From: Scedosporium boydii
Lineage: Eukaryota > Ascomycota > Sordariomycetes > Microascales > Microascaceae
Direction: 5' to 3'
NCBI GenBank assembly: GCA_002221725.1
Contig: NJFT01000041.1
Coordinates: 162,695 to 226,694, forward strand
Length of the DNA stretch: 64,000 bases
The position numbers and the translations under genes are program-made. The notes below the pieces were generated by a model. The model saw nothing but the letters and a program-made list of their open reading frames with translations. It was not told the DNA's origin and made no database searches. Positions 23,437 through 36,071 of the stretch are shown here, piece by piece (position 1 is the stretch's first letter; every line of letters starts with the position of its first letter).

Positions 23437-24981
23437 GGCTCCAACGGCGCTCGAACGTCAATCTACTCGAGCGGATTGGAGGGAAACGGCGGTTGGGGGA
23501 AAGGTAGCTTCGATTAGGCAGGATCGAATCTAGGCATCTGGGGCGGGCTAAAGGAAGGATGCCAACCCGGTAGGGCGCATTGAAAGCTTGGGGGTCGCTG
23601 GATGCAATTGAGTCGTGACCCCGAACTTGCTAGCGAGTGAAGAGTTCAGCCAGGTTTGGCTTGGTGGTTAGGATTGATCGCGTTTACTCGAAATGACAGA
23701 GGGGCTCGAAGCTATGGAAGGACGAAATTGTTAAAAAAAAAAAAAAGACATTTAAGCACCAAGACGAGAGAGGCAGGCGCCAAGTACATCGGGATGTGAC
23801 AGGCGACACGCTACAGGCAGGGATGTCTTAAGTCAAAAGTTTCGCCGATTTATGAGCAGGACATTTTACACAACGGCTGCAATGCTTCTAGAAGCACAGG
23901 GCAAATAACATTGAAGACTACGCTAGGAGCCGGGTCCGAGACTCACCAAGATCTCCGTCTATGATGGTCAAAAACAAAACCCAAGGGAGGAGGGGAGTTT
24001 ATACTGAGGTACCAGAGACTGTACTTCGTACGTGTATTGATGATGTACACTGACTGGGCTGATGAGAAAAAAAAGTGACAACTTTGAATATCAAAGTGTG
24101 TGTTGAATAAAAAGTTGTGTGTGGATCTGTGACTAAGAATGAGTCAAGGAGGGGCATGGTGGGGTTATGGCCTTGGCGAATCATAGTGGTCAGGTCCCTC
24201 CATTGCAGCTGTTGCCAGCTAAGGACGAGGTTTGTTGCACCTGGCACCCCACATCAGTCCCAAGCGTTGAAGCATTCAGGCTTCCATTGCCTGTCCTGTC
24301 TACGAAGGACTTGTCGAGAAGACTCAAGCTCGTGCTGTTTGTACTAGTTTCTCCCATGGAATGTACCTCACCGATCCACTGCAGCCAATTGGTGGTTTTG
24401 ACTGAGCAGAGACGCTCCAGACCCTCCTGACGAGGGTGTTGAACCCTCTGCTAGCACACATGCTTGGGATTCAGGTCCCATCAAATCGTTTGCGCCCTAT
24501 TGATTGATCCAGCACCCAGAGGATGGCCAACAAGAAGCCTTGGTGGAAGGGCAATAATACTACTAGTCGCCACAAAACCTTGTGCTCAATGCCATGGGAT
24601 TTAGCGCCGGAGTGGAGCATCAACCACTAATTCGATCCGGGACTCGTGGTAAGAGCTGGCGAGAGGCTCAAGGCAACATTGAACGCTGAAAAACGTGGTT
24701 ACGAGTGAAAACCGACCATCAGTTCTGAAGATTGTCCACTAGTTATCACGGGCCTAAAGAGATGTTTCGCCGCCATCTTGATCTTATTATCGTCGGTTCC
24801 CTTGGCCTATTTCCTCATCCTTAGCATCATCAAATATCTGCGGCCTGGCTCCTGTGGTTTCTCATCTAGTGTGTTTTGCCCCCACGCCCAGCAATCCAGA
24901 CGTCATCAAATTGGACCTTTTCCGGTCAACCTTTAATCAACACGCACCGGTCCAAGAACACAGGGCCAGGAGACATTTCCC
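23437..24981. other. divergent intergenic region between GCN1 and the DEVH helicase
   Basis: 1545 bp without a convincing gene; should hold both promoters. A 14-A run lies at 23733-23746. Two adjacent small hairpins at about 24421-24480 look like part of a tRNA on the minus strand but lack an A box, so they are not called. Confidence 0.5.
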
Positions 24982-27900
24982 ATGGCCCCGAATAAGAAAA
25001 AGAAGAAGCCCGCAGCGAATCCTGCGCGGGGGTTTGCCACAACTTCCATTGCGTCGAAGCCCCGCGTCGAACAGCCTGAGCCAGATGCCCCATCTTCAAA
25101 GGCAACCCAGGTGAAGCCGGGTTCTGGGACGGCTTCTAATCAAATCCCTGGCACACCCTCAGCATCTGGCCAGGCGGGACTAGCGGCATCGGCAGCTCCC
25201 CAGAAGCCTGAGCTTACCCCCGAGGAGTTTGAAAGACAGCTTGAGGTGGCAGAACTTCAACTGCTCGTTGAGAAGCATGCGCCAAAGGTCAGGCGTGACG
25301 CCCAACGCCAGAAGGCGCGCTTGGAGACGGACCGCCGTCTTCAAAGGTCCAGCGCGGACCCCATCAATTGTCCAAGGTGGTTGCCGCCGGAGATCATGGA
25401 TCATGTGCTGGATCTTATCAGGGCCGAGAGTCGCTTCGCCGCCGTGAGCATGTCCTCGGAAGCCTCTTTCGCTAATTCTTCAGGCAAGATGCCTCCGGAG
25501 GAAGACCTGACCATCAGGCTCTGGACCTTGCAGCACACTCTTATTTCAGCTGGTATTCCTGCAAACCGGAGTCGCGAGGCCATTTCGTATGTCCTAGACA
25601 TGTCACCAAATATCCCGTCCAATACAAAGGATGCTATCTGGGGTCTAGAGGAAGCTCTCGACTGGCTTGCCAAGGAATGCGGGCCTGATGAGCTGCCCGC
25701 CTATGATGCAAGACCCCGACCGGCTCGTAAACCTTTAGGTACGCATGTTATTTCTGGCCCAGTCCCAACGCTACAACAACCCGGTGCCGGTCAACTAGTC
25801 TGCTAATGCATATCGAACCAAAGAGAATGTGGAAGAGGCTAAGGCTCAGAACAAAACGGTTTCCAAACGCAATGGTGCCAACTCATCCAAGAAGCCTGCT
25901 GCTGCCAAGAAAAAAGTGGCTGTTTTCTGTGATAGCGATATCGAGCCGGATGATCTCATACCTGAGTATCTGAAAGCTAGGGAAAAGCTCTTTGCATTAG
26001 AACGGCCATTGCTGGATACTAAGAAGCGAGGCAAGAACGCGAGGGGCAAAGGCCCCGAACCCACTCTAAACGAGGAGCAGGAAATGGAGATTGCGAAGTT
26101 GCAAGCCAAAATTGACAGGATTGACAAGGATGTCTTGTTTGATAAAGGTCTTGCGGAGATGCAATGGAGATCCCGAAAGATTATATTAGAGAAAGAGTTT
26201 TCCGAAGCTCGAAAACTTGAGTCAAAAGCTCCACAGCCTGATGAGAACCAAGTTCCAGAAACGAACAAGCCCGGCGGAGGGAACGAGAATGATGTCGACG
26301 ACGTCAACTTAGAAGCCGAGAGGATCGCTGCCGAGATTCTAGCTGCGAGCAATGATGACGAGGACGAGGCTCTCGCAGATCTTTTCTCAAGCCTACCGAC
26401 CACGGAAGTTGACCAGGAGACTGGAAAGGCCCAAACCGTTGTGAATAGCTCTAGCGGAACCAGATTGGTTATCAGAGACTTCGCAAAATGGGCGGGCGTT
26501 AACCCTACGAGGGTTTTGCAAGATTCGTGCCGAGCAAGGTGAGTTGGAACGTATCCATCTTTTAAACATTCTAAAGGCAATAAGCTTCGGACAGCCTTTC
26601 TGACACCTTCTAAAGGGATTCTTCAGCCTCGATAATGTACAGTTTGGTGTCTGACTCGCCTTTTGCGAACCGTTACAAGGCTACTATCGAATGGAAAACG
26701 CCGCAAGACATCCTTGCCGACAACATTGTGCCCGAAGTCAGTGTTGATGTAACACCGACCCGTTCCACCTTCACTATGGTTTCCGTCGCTACCCCAGACA
26801 AAGCCAAATCCGAGGCATTCATAGCGACCTATGCCTTGTTCCATATTTTCGGATCATCGGCGAAGGAAGACAAAGTTTTTCTCAAGCTGCCGCCCGTATG
26901 GAGAGATTTGTGGGTCGAATATTCCGAGATCCGCAAGAACCAGCTCGACGCTGCCGATCGGGCTGAGGTGAGCGAGATGCGCTCGTTAGTGAGACAACGA
27001 CGAGACCAGGAACTGGAGGATGGTGTTATCCTTCAAGAATTCCGTGGGAGAGTGGCCGCTAGGAATCAAACGGACAGTAAGGACGACTCAAGCCAAGACC
27101 GGGGCAAGAGCACTGTTGAATCCGCCGATCGCCTCCAAGCTCTATGGGCTGAAAAGAGCAGCACTCGCAAATTCAACGTCATGCTAGTAAGACTCTAAAC
27201 GCATTCACGACCGGGAAGGCCAATATGTGCTAGAAATGGTGAATTCTAACTTTCGTGTGTAGGAATCCCGTCGCCAACTCCCCATGTGGAATTTCAAGTC
27301 AAAGGTGCTAGAGGCGATCGAGACTAACCAAGTGGTAATACTTTGTGGTGAAACTGGATGGTAAGCGTGTTACTCCTCGTCCAATTCTTACTCTACTCCT
27401 TTTAGATGGTTTTAAATGTAAATCTAACGCCGACGTCTCTCAACCATCTAGCGGCAAGAGTACTCAGCTTCCGTCGTTCGTTCTTGAGCATCAGCTTTCC
27501 CAGGGCAAACACTGCAAGATATACTGCGCGGAGCCACGGCGAATCTCGGCCGTCTCCTTGGCGCGCCGTGTGAGCGAAGAGCTCGGCGAGAACAGGGGCG
27601 ACTTGGGCACCACTCGGTCACTAGTTGGCTACTCCATCCGATTGGAATCAACCACGTCTAGAGAAACGCGCCTAGTTTACGCGACCACGGGTATCGTTAT
27701 GCGCATGCTCGAGGGTTCGAATGATCTCGCAGAAATCACTCATCTTGTGCTTGATGAAGTCCACGAACGCTCTATCGATAGCGACTTTTTGTTGATTGTG
27801 CTGAAGAAGCTCATTAAACGGCGGCCGGACCTCAAAGTGGTTCTCATGTCCGCCACTGTCGATGCAAACCAGTTCTCGAGGTATCTTGGAGGCGCCCCGA

Positions 27901-29904
27901 TCCTTGAAGTTCCCGGTCGCACATTCCCGGTTGAAACACGATACCTAGAAGATGCTGTCGAACTTACAGGGTATTCCATTGGCGAGGATCGCAAGACAGC
28001 TGAGATGATTGACTTGGATGATGACATACCCGAGCCAGAACCAGAACCCGCAAAGGCCGGCTTGATGGGAGATTTAACTCAGTATTCGCCCAGGACAAGA
28101 GCCACTCTTTCACAAATGGATGAGTACCGAATCGACTTCGATCTTATCGTCCAGTTGATTGCTAAGATTGCCGATGACGAGTCCTACACCCAGTATAGCA
28201 AGGCTATCCTAGTGTTCCTCCCCGGTATGGCGGAGATTAGGACACTCAACGATATGCTACTTGGAGATCCTCATTTCAGCTCCAATTGGCAGATATATCC
28301 CTTGCACTCGAGTATTGCGACGGAAGACCAAGAGGCTGCCTTTCTCATTCCGCCGCCTGGTGTCAGGAAAATCGTCCTCGCGACCAATATCGCCGAAACT
28401 GGTATCACCATTCCCGATGTCACTTGCGTTGTTGATACCGGAAAGCATAAAGAAATGAGGTTCGACGAAAAGCGACAGCTATCCCGCCTCATCGATACGT
28501 TTATCTCTCGCGCAAACGCCAAGCAGCGTCGCGGTCGTGCAGGTCGTGTCCAAGAGGGCCTATGCTTCCACCTTTTCACAAAGCACCGGCATGACAAACT
28601 CATTAGCGACCAGCAAACCCCCGAGATGCTTCGTCTTTCGTTGCAAGATCTCGCTATTCGCGTAAAGATCTGCAAGATTGGCGGCATCGAAGAAACGCTC
28701 AATGAAGCGCTAGACCCTCCCTCTCAGAAGAATATCCGCCGTGCCATTGACGCTCTCGTTGACGTGCGGGCTTTGACAGCGGCCGAGGAGCTGACACCCC
28801 TGGGACGGCAACTAGCTCGTCTCCCTCTGGACGTGTTTCTTGGAAAACTCATTCTTCTTGGCACAGTTTTCAAATGTTTGGATATGGCCATCACCGTCGC
28901 AGCGATCCTCTCCGCTAAGTCACCTTTCTCAGCCCCCTTCGGCCAGCGGACTCAGGCAGACGCTGCTAGAATGGCCTTCCGACGAGGCGATTCAGACCTC
29001 CTCACTATCTACAACGCCTACGTCTCCTGGAGGAGGGTTTACCAGCAGACCGGTAAAGATTTCCAGTTCTGCCGCAAGAATTACCTCAGCCAGCAGACGC
29101 TGGCGAACATCGAAGACCTCAAGGGCCAGCTGCTCGTCGCGTTGGCCGACTCAGGCTTCCTACTCCTCGCGGACGAGGAACGCAAGGCCCTGAACCGGAT
29201 GCGGTATTCTCCGGGCTCTCGTAGCCGAAGGCAGCAGAAATTCTATGAGATTCCCCAGAGGGTCGATCTCAATAGCGACAACGATGCCGTGACTGCCTCG
29301 GTAATCGCGTGGAGTTTCTATCCTAAGCTGCTCGTGCGCGATCCGCCGGGCTCGAGGTCGCTGAGGAATATTGGGAATAATCAATCGATTAGTCTGCATC
29401 CGTCGTCGGTGAATAGGGGCCAGTTGGATCTCAGATGGCTGTCGTACTATCATATCATGCAAGCAAAGCAGTAAGTTTAGAGTATCTATCACGTCAAGGG
29501 GTGTTGTTAAATTTGGGGAAGGATATACTAACTATCGTCCTAGAGTATATCATGCTCACGAAACGACGGCTGTCGATCCGTTCGCCATCGCCCTCCTCTG
29601 TGGCGACGTCCGCTGCGATGTAAGTGCACAAGCGCCCATGACAAACAGTATATCATAGAAAACTAACAATCTTGTCCACCAGGTCTTCTCAGGTGTCATC
29701 ACCTTAGATGGAAACCGCGCCCGTTTCTCCGTCCCCGATTGGAAGACCATGCTCGTCATCAAGGTCCTCCGCGCGAGGCTGCGCGAACTCTTGAACAGAG
29801 CTTTCAGGCAGCCTGGAAAGATGCCCACAGCACAGCAGTTGCGGTGGCTAGAGGTGTGGCAGAAGATCTTTGCTCTACAGGAAACGAGAGATGCCCAGAG
29901 ATGA
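24982..29904 (+). CDS. DEVH-box RNA helicase, DHX29/DHX57 (YLR419W/Ucp12) type, 7 exons, 1485 aa
   Basis: DEAH/RHA-family RNA helicase probably acting on structured mRNA in translation. Exons: 24982-25738, 25824-26538, 26616-27186, 27263-27360, 27452-29470, 29544-29619, 29683-29904 (4458 nt). The N-terminus is Lys-rich (MAPNKKKKKPA), then a UBA-like helical region (AIWGLEEALDWLAKECGPDE) and a charged coiled segment. Helicase core: GETGCGKST (Walker A across introns 3-4, about residue 713), EPRRISAVSLA, DEVHERSIDSDF (about residue 816), SATV, ATNIAETGITIP and QRRGRAGR (about 1073). Then come winged-helix/HA2 and C-terminal OB-fold (WSFYPKLLVRD). Placement in the DHX29/DHX57 group rests on the N-terminal layout and is less certain than the helicase call. 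Confidence 0.92.
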
Positions 29905-30413
29905 AAAAGCCCTGCCAATGGCCAGTCCAGGGGATTGGGAATCCATAGCTTTTCGTCCTCGTTGGCCGAGTTGGACGGATGGACAAAGGACTTGATTAGA
30001 ATACCTTTCTGTGAAGAGTTGAAAAATATTAAATTAAAAAGGTGTATGAAGGATGGCTGATAATACGAGAATAGTCTACACCGAACATGAGGAAAAAGAA
30101 GAAGAAGGAAAGGGGCCCCTGGCTGGACATCTAGCTTATATCCTTTTCCAAGACCCATCCGTCACATCCAAAGGCGTCCATACCCGTCTGTAATCTTTCA
30201 TGCCCATTTATAATCTTCCACACTCGTTTGCCTGCTTTCCGCTCTTCCGTTTGTTCTATCCTTCGGTAGCCGTTGCCAAGCCTCCCTCCCCTCCCAAGAA
30301 AGTCGTGGGGAGCGCCGCTGTGACGCCTATGTGACTTCGTGGTCTTGTGGCTCCGGCAGAGTCAGAGCTTCCTCCAGGGTGTAACCTATGACACTATTAG
30401 GATGAAGTCACCT
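29905..30413. other. convergent intergenic region
   Basis: 509 bp between the helicase stop and the stop of a minus-strand hypothetical gene. It holds 3' UTRs; no gene is seen. Confidence 0.5.
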
Positions 30414-30920
30414 TCACGACGAGAGAATCGACGCATGAAGAGCTAGCGCCCCTTCAACGCTGACAGGAGTGAGGCGGAAGCGCTCGCCAAAAATGTTTGC
30501 CACCAAGAGCTCTCCCTGGTCCACTGACATAGACCGGACGTTCGGATGGGCAGCCAGGCAGCGAAGAGTCATGCCGTAAGATGGCCGTGCCGACGTATCC
30601 CGGACGACGGGCTTCCAGCAGTCCCAGGTGTAGGTGCGATCGCGACAGCGATCGTCGTTCTTGTTGCACCCCACAACAAGACAGCCGATAGGGCCGGCGG
30701 TGAGTCCTACCGCGAAGAGGGCGCCTTCACCAAGTGCCGCAGCAGCCGGGACACCCGGTGTAATAAGAGCCGCGCCACTTGTAAGGGTATGGGTAACCGC
30801 AGCGGCCCCACCAGCTTGAGCGAACGTAATGACGCTCGGGGCGACGGCGGCGAGGGTCGGGGCGAGGACCGGGGCGGCAGCCACGGTGGTTCCTACGGCG
30901 ACTCCGAAGACGAGGACCAT
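30414..30920 (-). CDS. hypothetical protein, small, Ala/Gly-rich hydrophobic N-half, 168 aa
   Basis: Intronless ATG-to-stop frame. Residues 1 to about 95 are Ala/Val/Gly/Leu-rich and partly hydrophobic (MVLVFGVAVGTTVAAAPVLA, then ALGEGALFAVGLTAGPIGCL), which suggests membrane association. Residues about 96-168 are polar with a TWDCWKPVVRDTS motif and a compact end (LVANIFGERFRLTPVSVEGA). The pattern of a Gly-rich start followed by a DCWKPV segment fits a family of small uncharacterised ascomycete proteins as I remember it; I cannot name a function. Alternative: a shorter start further in. The antisense frame is less protein-like. Confidence 0.62.
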   Translation of the reverse strand: MVLVFGVAVGTTVAAAPVLAPTLAAVAPSVITFAQAGGAAAVTHTLTSGAALITPGVPAAAALGEGALFAVGLTAGPIGCLVVGCNKNDDRCRDRTYTWDCWKPVVRDTSARPSYGMTLRCLAAHPNVRSMSVDQGELLVANIFGERFRLTPVSVEGALALHASILSS

Positions 30921-31949
30921 TGTGGTAGTTTTAAATCAAAAGCTTCTGTCTTTACCCTTAGAATGATGGGCAGATTCGGGTGCTCCAGAGCGAGGAAATC
31001 TTGCCTATGGGCCGTGGCTTCCGTCCTCGAGCGCAGCCCGGCGGTCTGCTCTAAATAGATTTCATGACTTCATATCCTGTATATCCAAGTAGCGGCGGAC
31101 GGCGGAACCGAACATACACAGGTACACGGGGGTTCTTAGCACGATGGTCTCCCTCCTTCGCTGCCCCATGTAATAATGAGTGGTCGGCGGCGTCGCCGCG
31201 TCGGCCGCATTTCTTTGGCAGAGGTCGACGTGTCTCAAATCATGATTTCTCAGGTAGTTCTGCAGAGCATTTCTTAGCGGTGGTCTGTCCTGATCAGACC
31301 CAATAGGGATTTGCGACAAAAGTTGGGCAAACGCTGGACAGTCACATAAGGCTGCTTGCCTAAAGCAGCATTCCGCACCACGTCCTCAAATCTTGTAGAG
31401 CTACATACGACAGCGCGAGTGGGAGTGAATGCGGCCCACCATCACCAGCCTGTACTTGACCCACAGCCTCGACTTCACAACACATCAGTAGACGCACATC
31501 CTGATCGAGATGGTTGAAGTTATGCTCTGGTTTTGAGGGCCGTTATCGACTTCCGTAGAAAGCCGTAGAAACTCCGAGCCACTCCGTGCCTGCTCCACGT
31601 TTCGGTTTTTTTCGCTACCGCCCCAAGACATCGTGAACATCCGCTTGCGCTACCCAGCCCTTTCCCCTTAACACCCAACACCCCTTGCTCTTTGCGCAGA
31701 AAGGAAAAAAGATGATATTACCAGCCTTCCATGATTAATCCCTCGGAGTTTCTCAATAAAATATTAATACAGGAGAGCGGAAAGTTAAAACATGAAGATG
31801 AGAGAAGAAGAACACCTTAGTATGCTGGCCCTGCATGACAACCCCCGCCGTAACTTTTACAAGCCCTCCACACAATTTGAAGCCTAGTTCACCCTCAATT
31901 CCTCCTCTGTTCCCTCCTCAGCATTGTCATAAAAACATTAATACCCGTG
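30921..31949. other. intergenic region upstream of the hypothetical gene, 3' of PRP24
   Basis: 1029 bp with no supported gene. It should hold the promoter of the small hypothetical gene and the 3' UTR of the splicing factor. Short antisense open frames at 31062-31319 have no recognisable content. Confidence 0.5.
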
Positions 31950-34900
31950 TCAAACACTATCCTTCTTCTTCTTCTCCTGCTCAGTAGCCGCCGGCCTTCC
32001 AGAGAGGAACATGGCTTTAAAGTCTGCATTCGACTTCATAGGTTTCGCCGTAACACGCTGAGCATTTGTCTCGCCGTTTTCAGGCTTCGTCTCCCCATCC
32101 ACCGTCACGCTCCCACCGCCAGATGGCCTCGGTACAAAGCCTAGGCCTCTTTTGGCTCCAGCTCTGCCGAGGACTGGCCTCCTCACTGTAGTGGGTGGCA
32201 GAAACGCAGGCTTCCCGCCGGCTCTGCCCTTCGCACCAGCAGATCCCTCCTGTGCCGGTTTTCCCTTGCCCTGCGGTTGTTGCGCCGAGGCGCCGCCTTC
32301 TAAATTGCTGCTCGTATGCCTTGATAAGTCGGCTAGGCTACCGGTCCGGATTTTGGTACCTTCGATTTCCAGCCCATCAAGCTGAAGCACTGCTCGTCCC
32401 GCAGTAGCTTCGTCCGCAAACTCTACAACCGCCGTTCCTTTTCCTGGTTGGAGAACAAGCTTACGGACAGTACCGACAGGTTCGAGGAGAGCCATGACGC
32501 GTGCATCGTTGACGGTGTCCGGGAGGTTCATGAGTGCGACTTTTCGCACGGAAGTAGATGGTTTGCTGGTGGAAGGGGGTTCGGCTGATGGCAATCGCGC
32601 TGCGATGTTGTTGGAGGGATGCTCAGGAGCGGTATGCGCTACCTGCATTATTTCGTCGCCTTCGGTATCTCGTGACGGTTGTTGCTCCTCCGTTGGGTTG
32701 ATGACCTTGGCCGACACCTTCACCTTAGGCTGTGACGCGAGCTCCACGGTCAAGATTCGGCTGCGCAGCTTCGTGTTGTTCAGCTCAGCAATAGCTCTTT
32801 CTGCATGCTCCTTCTTTTCAAATTCCAGGAAGACACTACTGAATCCCTTGCCTCGTCGACTGGGGACCATACTGACCCTCGCAAGGTCTCCATACTTCGA
32901 GAACACATCTCGAATATCTTCTTCCTTCACAGACTCGTCGAGATTGGCCACCCGAACCTCTCGGCCTTCGGAAACGGCGCCCTCGCGTTTCTTCTTCTTC
33001 GCTGGGTCGGAATACTTGACCTCGAGCCTGTATTTCCCTTCCAGCATCCTTCCATTCAGCTGCGTCGCTTTCGCGGCATCCTCTTCAGCTTCAAACGAGA
33101 CGTAGCAGAATCGTCGCCTCGTGTTGAATTTCAGACTTGGCCACCTGATGTTTAAGATGACACCGCAATCCTTGAAAAGATTGTGGATATACTGGTCATC
33201 GGCTGCAGGAGGATAGTTGGTGACGAAGAGGGTGAGCTTAGCTCCAGACTTCACTCGTATCTGGTTTTGCCCAAAGTACTTTGAGTCCCGGAAGGTGATA
33301 GCATCGTTGGCATCCTGGACAGAGGCAAACTCAATCAGTGCTGTAGAGGTACCGGAGCCTTTATCATGGACCAGGATTATGTTCTGGATACGACCAAAGT
33401 CTTTGAAATACTTCTTTATCGCCGTCTGAGTCGAGTCACCAGGCAGGTTGCTAATAAGCACAGAGGTGTGCTCTCGGTCTCTGTGAGGGGCTTCTTCAGC
33501 CTTGCCAGGGGGTCCACCATCATCACCATTAGCCTCTTCACCCTTCGGCCGTTTGGTCGCCTTCTGGTCGCCTTCTCCCATAGTGTCTCCTCGCTTCCTC
33601 TTAGCACCGGATGGGGAATCAGAGGGTAGTGTGGGCTGGATCTCGGAAGCCTCCTCAGCTACCGCAGACGCAGCAGCCTCCTGCTGCTGTTGTTGAGCTT
33701 GGACCTGCTGCGCATAAGCAGCAGCGGCTTCCGCAGCCTCTCTTTCTCTCCGTTTAGCAACGACGATGCGGATCTTGTGCACGTTATCTCGAGCGCGGCG
33801 GATAGTGTTCGGCAATTCGTAATCGTTACAATGCTGAAGGTAGGAGCTGACAGCCCGTTCAGGCCAGTCCAGTGTCTTGTGGTTCACGGCACGGGACATG
33901 ACCATGGTGGCTTTCGACGGCGACAACTGCTCGCCGTTCGTGGGAGCACTAGGCTGTTTCTTCGGCTGCGAGAAGAATACTTCCATTTCCCAGAGGTAGT
34001 AGGCTCGCCAAAAGTCGTATCGGTCCGCAAACAGCGGCTTTTTCGCGAGCTGCTCCCACTGCGCCCTCGCTTCATCAAGATCGCCCTCTTTTTCCGTTAA
34101 ATATTGGATGTATATCCTCTCCAGTCGAAAGTCAGGGTCGCCTTGATAATCTTTCCCGTAGAGGCGGTCTCCCAGAACACCGACATATTCCAGAGCGGCG
34201 GGTAAGCCCACATCCGCGACATCAACGGCGTCTTCCGAGGCGGCAGGGTTCGTAGCTGTACGCTTGAGGTATCCACACCATGCGACGTACATTTCCAGGA
34301 GGCTAGCCATACCATCTCTGTAAATTTGCGAGTTACTCGTAGCGGCGTGTTTAACTTGCTCGATTTCGGCGAAGGAAAGCTGAGCTTCTTCGGCGGCCAA
34401 AATGTACCGGGACCACAAAGGACCCGACCAGGGGCAGTGGTCGACGGCTCTTTGAAGAGGAGACAGGAGGCTTGCGGCGGATTTGGAGGGCGGGGCATTG
34501 GAGGAGAGATAGGTCATGTAGTCGAGCCAGACAGAGTCCTCGGTGGAGAAGACACCCGTAAGGGCTCTACAAAATAGGCCGCGGCAAAGCTGGTCGCGGG
34601 TATAAGCTCCGTCGTCCTTTTTCCTAGTCTGCGCAATCTCCCATGCCAGGTATTCTTTCATCGCAGCACGCTCAGCATCGGTATCCTGATCACGGGCGGC
34701 CCTCTGTAGGCGAAACTCGAATCGTTCCCGATCTCTGATTATCGCCTTTGCTTCTTGGGCGTCGGTCGTTATTTCCTGCATGGTTACCTCCCAGTTTTGC
34801 CTGTTATACTCGGAGAGGAAACTTGAAAAGCGTTGCGCTGTCTCCTCCCATGTAACATGGGGAGTTCGTAACCGGTCGCGGTAGAGAAAAGTGATGCGCT

Positions 34901-35306
34901 CGATACCTTCGCGTGTTCTGGTCGTGGCCAGAAGCTCCATCTCGATCTCAACCCAACGATCCCAAAGGGCGTGACTATCCCCGATGCGGAAGCGCACATC
35001 TTCATACGCACTCTGCCAGAGCTGCAAGTCAGCATCGAGGGAGAAGATCTCACGCCCCATCATGATCTCGTCGCTGGGCCATGATGGATCTGCTGTTCGG
35101 CAAGCATCAAAAAGGGAGTGGAAATATTCGCAGTACGCGAGCCATATTCGGAGAGAGCCGGGCTCTGCAGAGACTGCGCGCTTATAGAGTTCGATCACAT
35201 TGACTCGCTTCTCGAGGTCGGTGGCATTTCGACAAGCTTCTTCGATATATGCGACCCAATTGTCCTGGCCTATTGGCGACGAGTTCTCTGGGGGTACAGG
35301 GGTCAT
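31950..35306 (-). CDS. prp24: U4/U6 snRNP recycling factor SART3/Prp24-like, HAT repeats plus four RRMs, 1118 aa
   Basis: Promotes U4/U6 annealing after splicing. Single exon. Residues about 10-520 form HAT (half-TPR) repeats (WVAYIEEACRNATDLEKRVN, RIWLAYCEYFHSLF), as in SART3 and unlike budding-yeast Prp24. Four RRMs follow: about 615-690 (TSVLISNLPGDSTQTAIKKY), 695-775 (LTLFVTNYPPAADDQYIHNL), 790-865 (REVRVANLDESVKEEDIRDV) and 925-995 (RKVALMNLPDTVNDARVMAL). The tail has the Lsm-binding motif MKSNADFKAMFLSGR, which docks the Lsm2-8 ring, followed by a Lys-rich end. The first ATG is used. The gene marks the housekeeping edge of the metabolite cluster. Confidence 0.94.
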   Translation of the reverse strand: MTPVPPENSSPIGQDNWVAYIEEACRNATDLEKRVNVIELYKRAVSAEPGSLRIWLAYCEYFHSLFDACRTADPSWPSDEIMMGREIFSLDADLQLWQSAYEDVRFRIGDSHALWDRWVEIEMELLATTRTREGIERITFLYRDRLRTPHVTWEETAQRFSSFLSEYNRQNWEVTMQEITTDAQEAKAIIRDRERFEFRLQRAARDQDTDAERAAMKEYLAWEIAQTRKKDDGAYTRDQLCRGLFCRALTGVFSTEDSVWLDYMTYLSSNAPPSKSAASLLSPLQRAVDHCPWSGPLWSRYILAAEEAQLSFAEIEQVKHAATSNSQIYRDGMASLLEMYVAWCGYLKRTATNPAASEDAVDVADVGLPAALEYVGVLGDRLYGKDYQGDPDFRLERIYIQYLTEKEGDLDEARAQWEQLAKKPLFADRYDFWRAYYLWEMEVFFSQPKKQPSAPTNGEQLSPSKATMVMSRAVNHKTLDWPERAVSSYLQHCNDYELPNTIRRARDNVHKIRIVVAKRREREAAEAAAAYAQQVQAQQQQQEAAASAVAEEASEIQPTLPSDSPSGAKRKRGDTMGEGDQKATKRPKGEEANGDDGGPPGKAEEAPHRDREHTSVLISNLPGDSTQTAIKKYFKDFGRIQNIILVHDKGSGTSTALIEFASVQDANDAITFRDSKYFGQNQIRVKSGAKLTLFVTNYPPAADDQYIHNLFKDCGVILNIRWPSLKFNTRRRFCYVSFEAEEDAAKATQLNGRMLEGKYRLEVKYSDPAKKKKREGAVSEGREVRVANLDESVKEEDIRDVFSKYGDLARVSMVPSRRGKGFSSVFLEFEKKEHAERAIAELNNTKLRSRILTVELASQPKVKVSAKVINPTEEQQPSRDTEGDEIMQVAHTAPEHPSNNIAARLPSAEPPSTSKPSTSVRKVALMNLPDTVNDARVMALLEPVGTVRKLVLQPGKGTAVVEFADEATAGRAVLQLDGLEIEGTKIRTGSLADLSRHTSSNLEGGASAQQPQGKGKPAQEGSAGAKGRAGGKPAFLPPTTVRRPVLGRAGAKRGLGFVPRPSGGGSVTVDGETKPENGETNAQRVTAKPMKSNADFKAMFLSGRPAATEQEKKKKDSV

Positions 35307-36071
35307 CTCGTCGAAGGCATTTAGGAAGGGAAGGGTTGATACTGTATTTCACTGAGCATTAATTACGGTGGATGAACGCTCGCCTGTAACGATAAAATGT
35401 CGCAACTGCGAGGGTGCAGGTTGTTGAGCGACGGGCGACAAGGTGATGGTCACGAGTGGGTGATGGGTGACGGGTGAGGTTGGTGAATGAGAAAATTGCC
35501 AAGCGTTTGCAGAGAGGAAGAAGGGTGCTGAAGAAATCGCGACGCGGATTTGGTAGTTTGCTAGTGATTCAGTGTCGCGGCTCGCAAGGCGCGGGCAGCA
35601 AGCTTAAGCAGCGGCTGGTGAAGATTTGGTAATGCGCTGGCAGCCTGGCGATAAGGATAAGGATTACCAGGCAATAATAACGGTGACGCTCGAGTTGTAC
35701 CTTCCTTGTCTCCTCAGGTCATGGACCGGGGGCTGGTAAAATTGCAGAAGGCGCAATGGAGAAGATCTCGGTACAACAGTAAACCGAGAACTTGTTGATC
35801 AGGAATGGCAATTGCATGCAGAATTTCAGAATCGAAAACCAGCCAAGCAAGCTCGATAAAGGTTTTTTGAAGAGATCAATCCCGGGTTCTCCATGCAAAC
35901 ACATTCCTTCATTATTATTATTTTTTTTCTTCTTCCCCTTTTTTTCTCTCCTCCTCAATTTGAATTTCCCATACTTGGGTTTGTGATTCTGAGTACATGG
36001 AGATACTTTGCTGTGCCCACTACCGCAGGCCATTGGCTGCAGACCTCTGGTCTAGATCGTGTCCCACCGGC

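Noticed and set aside
24421..24480. tRNA-like 3' half on the minus strand (GAGGG-TTCAACA-CCCTC arm plus a neighbouring small hairpin)
   Set aside because: The T-arm shape is perfect, but there is no A box, no matching acceptor strand and no 7-nt anticodon loop upstream.
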